DNA of 64,000 nt from Rhodanobacter sp. A1T4. Lineage in GTDB: Bacteria; Pseudomonadota; Gammaproteobacteria; Xanthomonadales; Rhodanobacteraceae. The notes under the pieces were generated by a model that was not told the origin of the DNA, searched no databases, and saw only the letters and a program-made list of their open reading frames with translations. This document shows positions 63,024 to 64,000 of this stretch, one piece after another; position 1 is the stretch's first letter, and the number at the start of each line of letters is the position of its first letter. The stretch is from positions 62,001-126,000 of the forward strand of contig NZ_JACHCP010000010.1 in the NCBI RefSeq assembly GCF_014207185.1, given 5' to 3'. The position numbers were made by a program, and so were the translations under genes.

Positions 63024-64000
63024 TCAGCGGCTGACGGTGGCGACGGCCGCGGCGACGGTTTCCAGGTTGTCGCGATTGAGCGCGGCCACGCAAATGCGGC
63101 CGCTGTCCAGTGCGTAGATCGCGTATTCGTTACGCAGGCGGTGAACCTGAGCCTTGCTCAGGCCGGAATACGAGAACATGCCGGCCTGGCTCTGGATGAA
63201 GGCGAACTGCGTGGCACCGTGCGCGGCCAGCCGCTCGACCATGCCTGCACGCATCGCGTGGATGCGTGAGCGCATCTCGCCCAGCTCCTGCTCCCACTGC
63301 GCGCGCAGCTCGGTGCTGCCGAGCACGCCGGCCACCAGCGCGGCGCCGTGCGTGGACGGGCTGGAATAGTTGGCACGAATGGTCTGCTTGATCTTCGACA
63401 GTACGCGTGCCGCCTCGTCACGATTGGCCGCCACCATCGACAGCGCACCGACGCGCTCGCCATACAACGAGAACGACTTGGAATACGAGTTGGCCACCAC
63501 GAACGCTTCGATACCGGAGGCCGCCAGCAGGCGCACCGCGGTCGCGTCCGCATCCAGACCCTGATCAAAACCCTGGTAGGCCAGATCGACGAACGGCAGC
63601 AGCTGGCGCTCCTTCAGCAGTTCGATCGTCTGCGCCCACTGCGCCGCATCGAGGTCGACGCCAGTCGGGTTGTGGCAGCACGCATGCAGCAACACGACCG
63701 TGCCCGGCTCCAGCTTGCCAAGATCTGCCAGCATGCCGGCGAAATCCAGGCCATGGCTGGCTTCGTCGTAATAGCGGTAGTCGAGCAGTTCGAAACCCGC
63801 GGTACGGAAAATCACATGGTGATTGCCCCAGCTCGGGCTGCTGATGGCAACCTTCCCGCTGCTGCCTTGCACCTGCTTGAGCAGGTCGGCCGCCACGCGC
63901 AACGCACCACTGCCGCCAACCGTTTGAGCGGTAGCCACGCGACCGGCCTCAAGCACCGACGATCCCAGGCCGAACAGCTGCTGCTGGGTGAGCTGATTGT
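63024..64000 (-). CDS. Aspartate/aromatic amino acid aminotransferase (5' end outside window)
   Basis: A class I, PLP-dependent aminotransferase. The visible part holds TAQTVGGSGALR, SPSWGNHHVIF, HACCHNPTGVDL with the conserved Asn-Pro-Thr-Gly, FVDLAYQGF and the PLP-binding Lys in SYSKSFSLYGERVG. It ends with the TyrB/AspC-type FSYSGLSKAQVHRLRNEYAIY. The frame continues past the GTG at 63956 to the window edge (TQQQLFGLGSSVLEAGR), so the start is outside. It could be aspC or tyrB; the sequence shown does not decide. It makes aspartate or aromatic amino acids from 2-oxo acids. Confidence 0.93.
   Translation of the reverse strand, partial: NQLTQQQLFGLGSSVLEAGRVATAQTVGGSGALRVAADLLKQVQGSSGKVAISSPSWGNHHVIFRTAGFELLDYRYYDEASHGLDFAGMLADLGKLEPGTVVLLHACCHNPTGVDLDAAQWAQTIELLKERQLLPFVDLAYQGFDQGLDADATAVRLLAASGIEAFVVANSYSKSFSLYGERVGALSMVAANRDEAARVLSKIKQTIRANYSSPSTHGAALVAGVLGSTELRAQWEQELGEMRSRIHAMRAGMVERLAAHGATQFAFIQSQAGMFSYSGLSKAQVHRLRNEYAIYALDSGRICVAALNRDNLETVAAAVATVSR

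Overview
The window is high-GC DNA, densely packed with genes on both strands. The gene set points to a gammaproteobacterium of the Xanthomonadales, most likely family Rhodanobacteraceae (Dyella/Rhodanobacter/Luteibacter type). The clues are a plant-type glutamate-cysteine ligase, an orphan TonB-dependent receptor, the secB-gpsA pair, RdgC, an Asp-type HemB and many secreted peptidases. This placement is inferred from gene content; no rRNA, tRNA or CRISPR array is visible.

Layout. 1-6.6 kb: rho with a very long low-complexity N-terminus, a periplasmic ankyrin protein, gshA, a patatin-like lipase and pyrC. 6.6-8.2 kb is an accessory patch: a ~611-bp nested palindromic element next to a lower-GC gene with a PD-(D/E)XK-like motif. 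8.2-17.6 kb: hemB, a sedolisin protease, glk, a HAD phosphatase, a large SNF2 helicase, gpsA and secB. 17.6-26.9 kb: rpmB-rpmG, a DUF4166/DCC pair, a fatty acid desaturase, a Gld-like ABC transporter operon, gnd with a histone-H1-like tail, and mutM. 27-34.7 kb: an unknown cytosolic protein, tdk, rep, an orphan TonB receptor and an AI-2E family membrane protein. 34.8-45.8 kb: an acid phosphatase lipoprotein, another lipoprotein, plsB, a secreted amidohydrolase, ubiE, and a run of small metabolic, membrane and regulatory genes ending in a divergent EamA exporter/Lrp pair. 45.8-52.3 kb is a secreted hydrolase block: two tandem S10 carboxypeptidase paralogues, a Tat-exported AcpA-type phosphoesterase and prolyl aminopeptidase.

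The second accessory patch (52.3-54.1 kb) is the most unusual part. Three translationally coupled minus-strand genes (full-length DUF2239, truncated DUF2239, degenerate GIY-YIG protein) sit behind a palindromic promoter. They are bracketed by the intact prolyl aminopeptidase gene and a decayed second copy of that gene's 3' part. After it come a GST, an M1 aminopeptidase, an alpha/beta hydrolase, a fatty acid hydroxylase, a secreted protein, an ICMT-like methyltransferase, a LuxR-HTH/VOC fusion, a YgjP-like metallopeptidase, rdgC and an aromatic/aspartate aminotransferase cut by the window edge.

Most genes are core metabolism, envelope lipid or nutrient-scavenging genes. The secreted peptidases (S53, S10 x2, M1), prolyl aminopeptidase and two phosphatases would together support growth on peptides and organic phosphate. 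The best candidates for something undescribed are the DUF2239/GIY-YIG module, the prion-like Rho N-terminus, the giant hairpin element and the basic tail on 6-phosphogluconate dehydrogenase.
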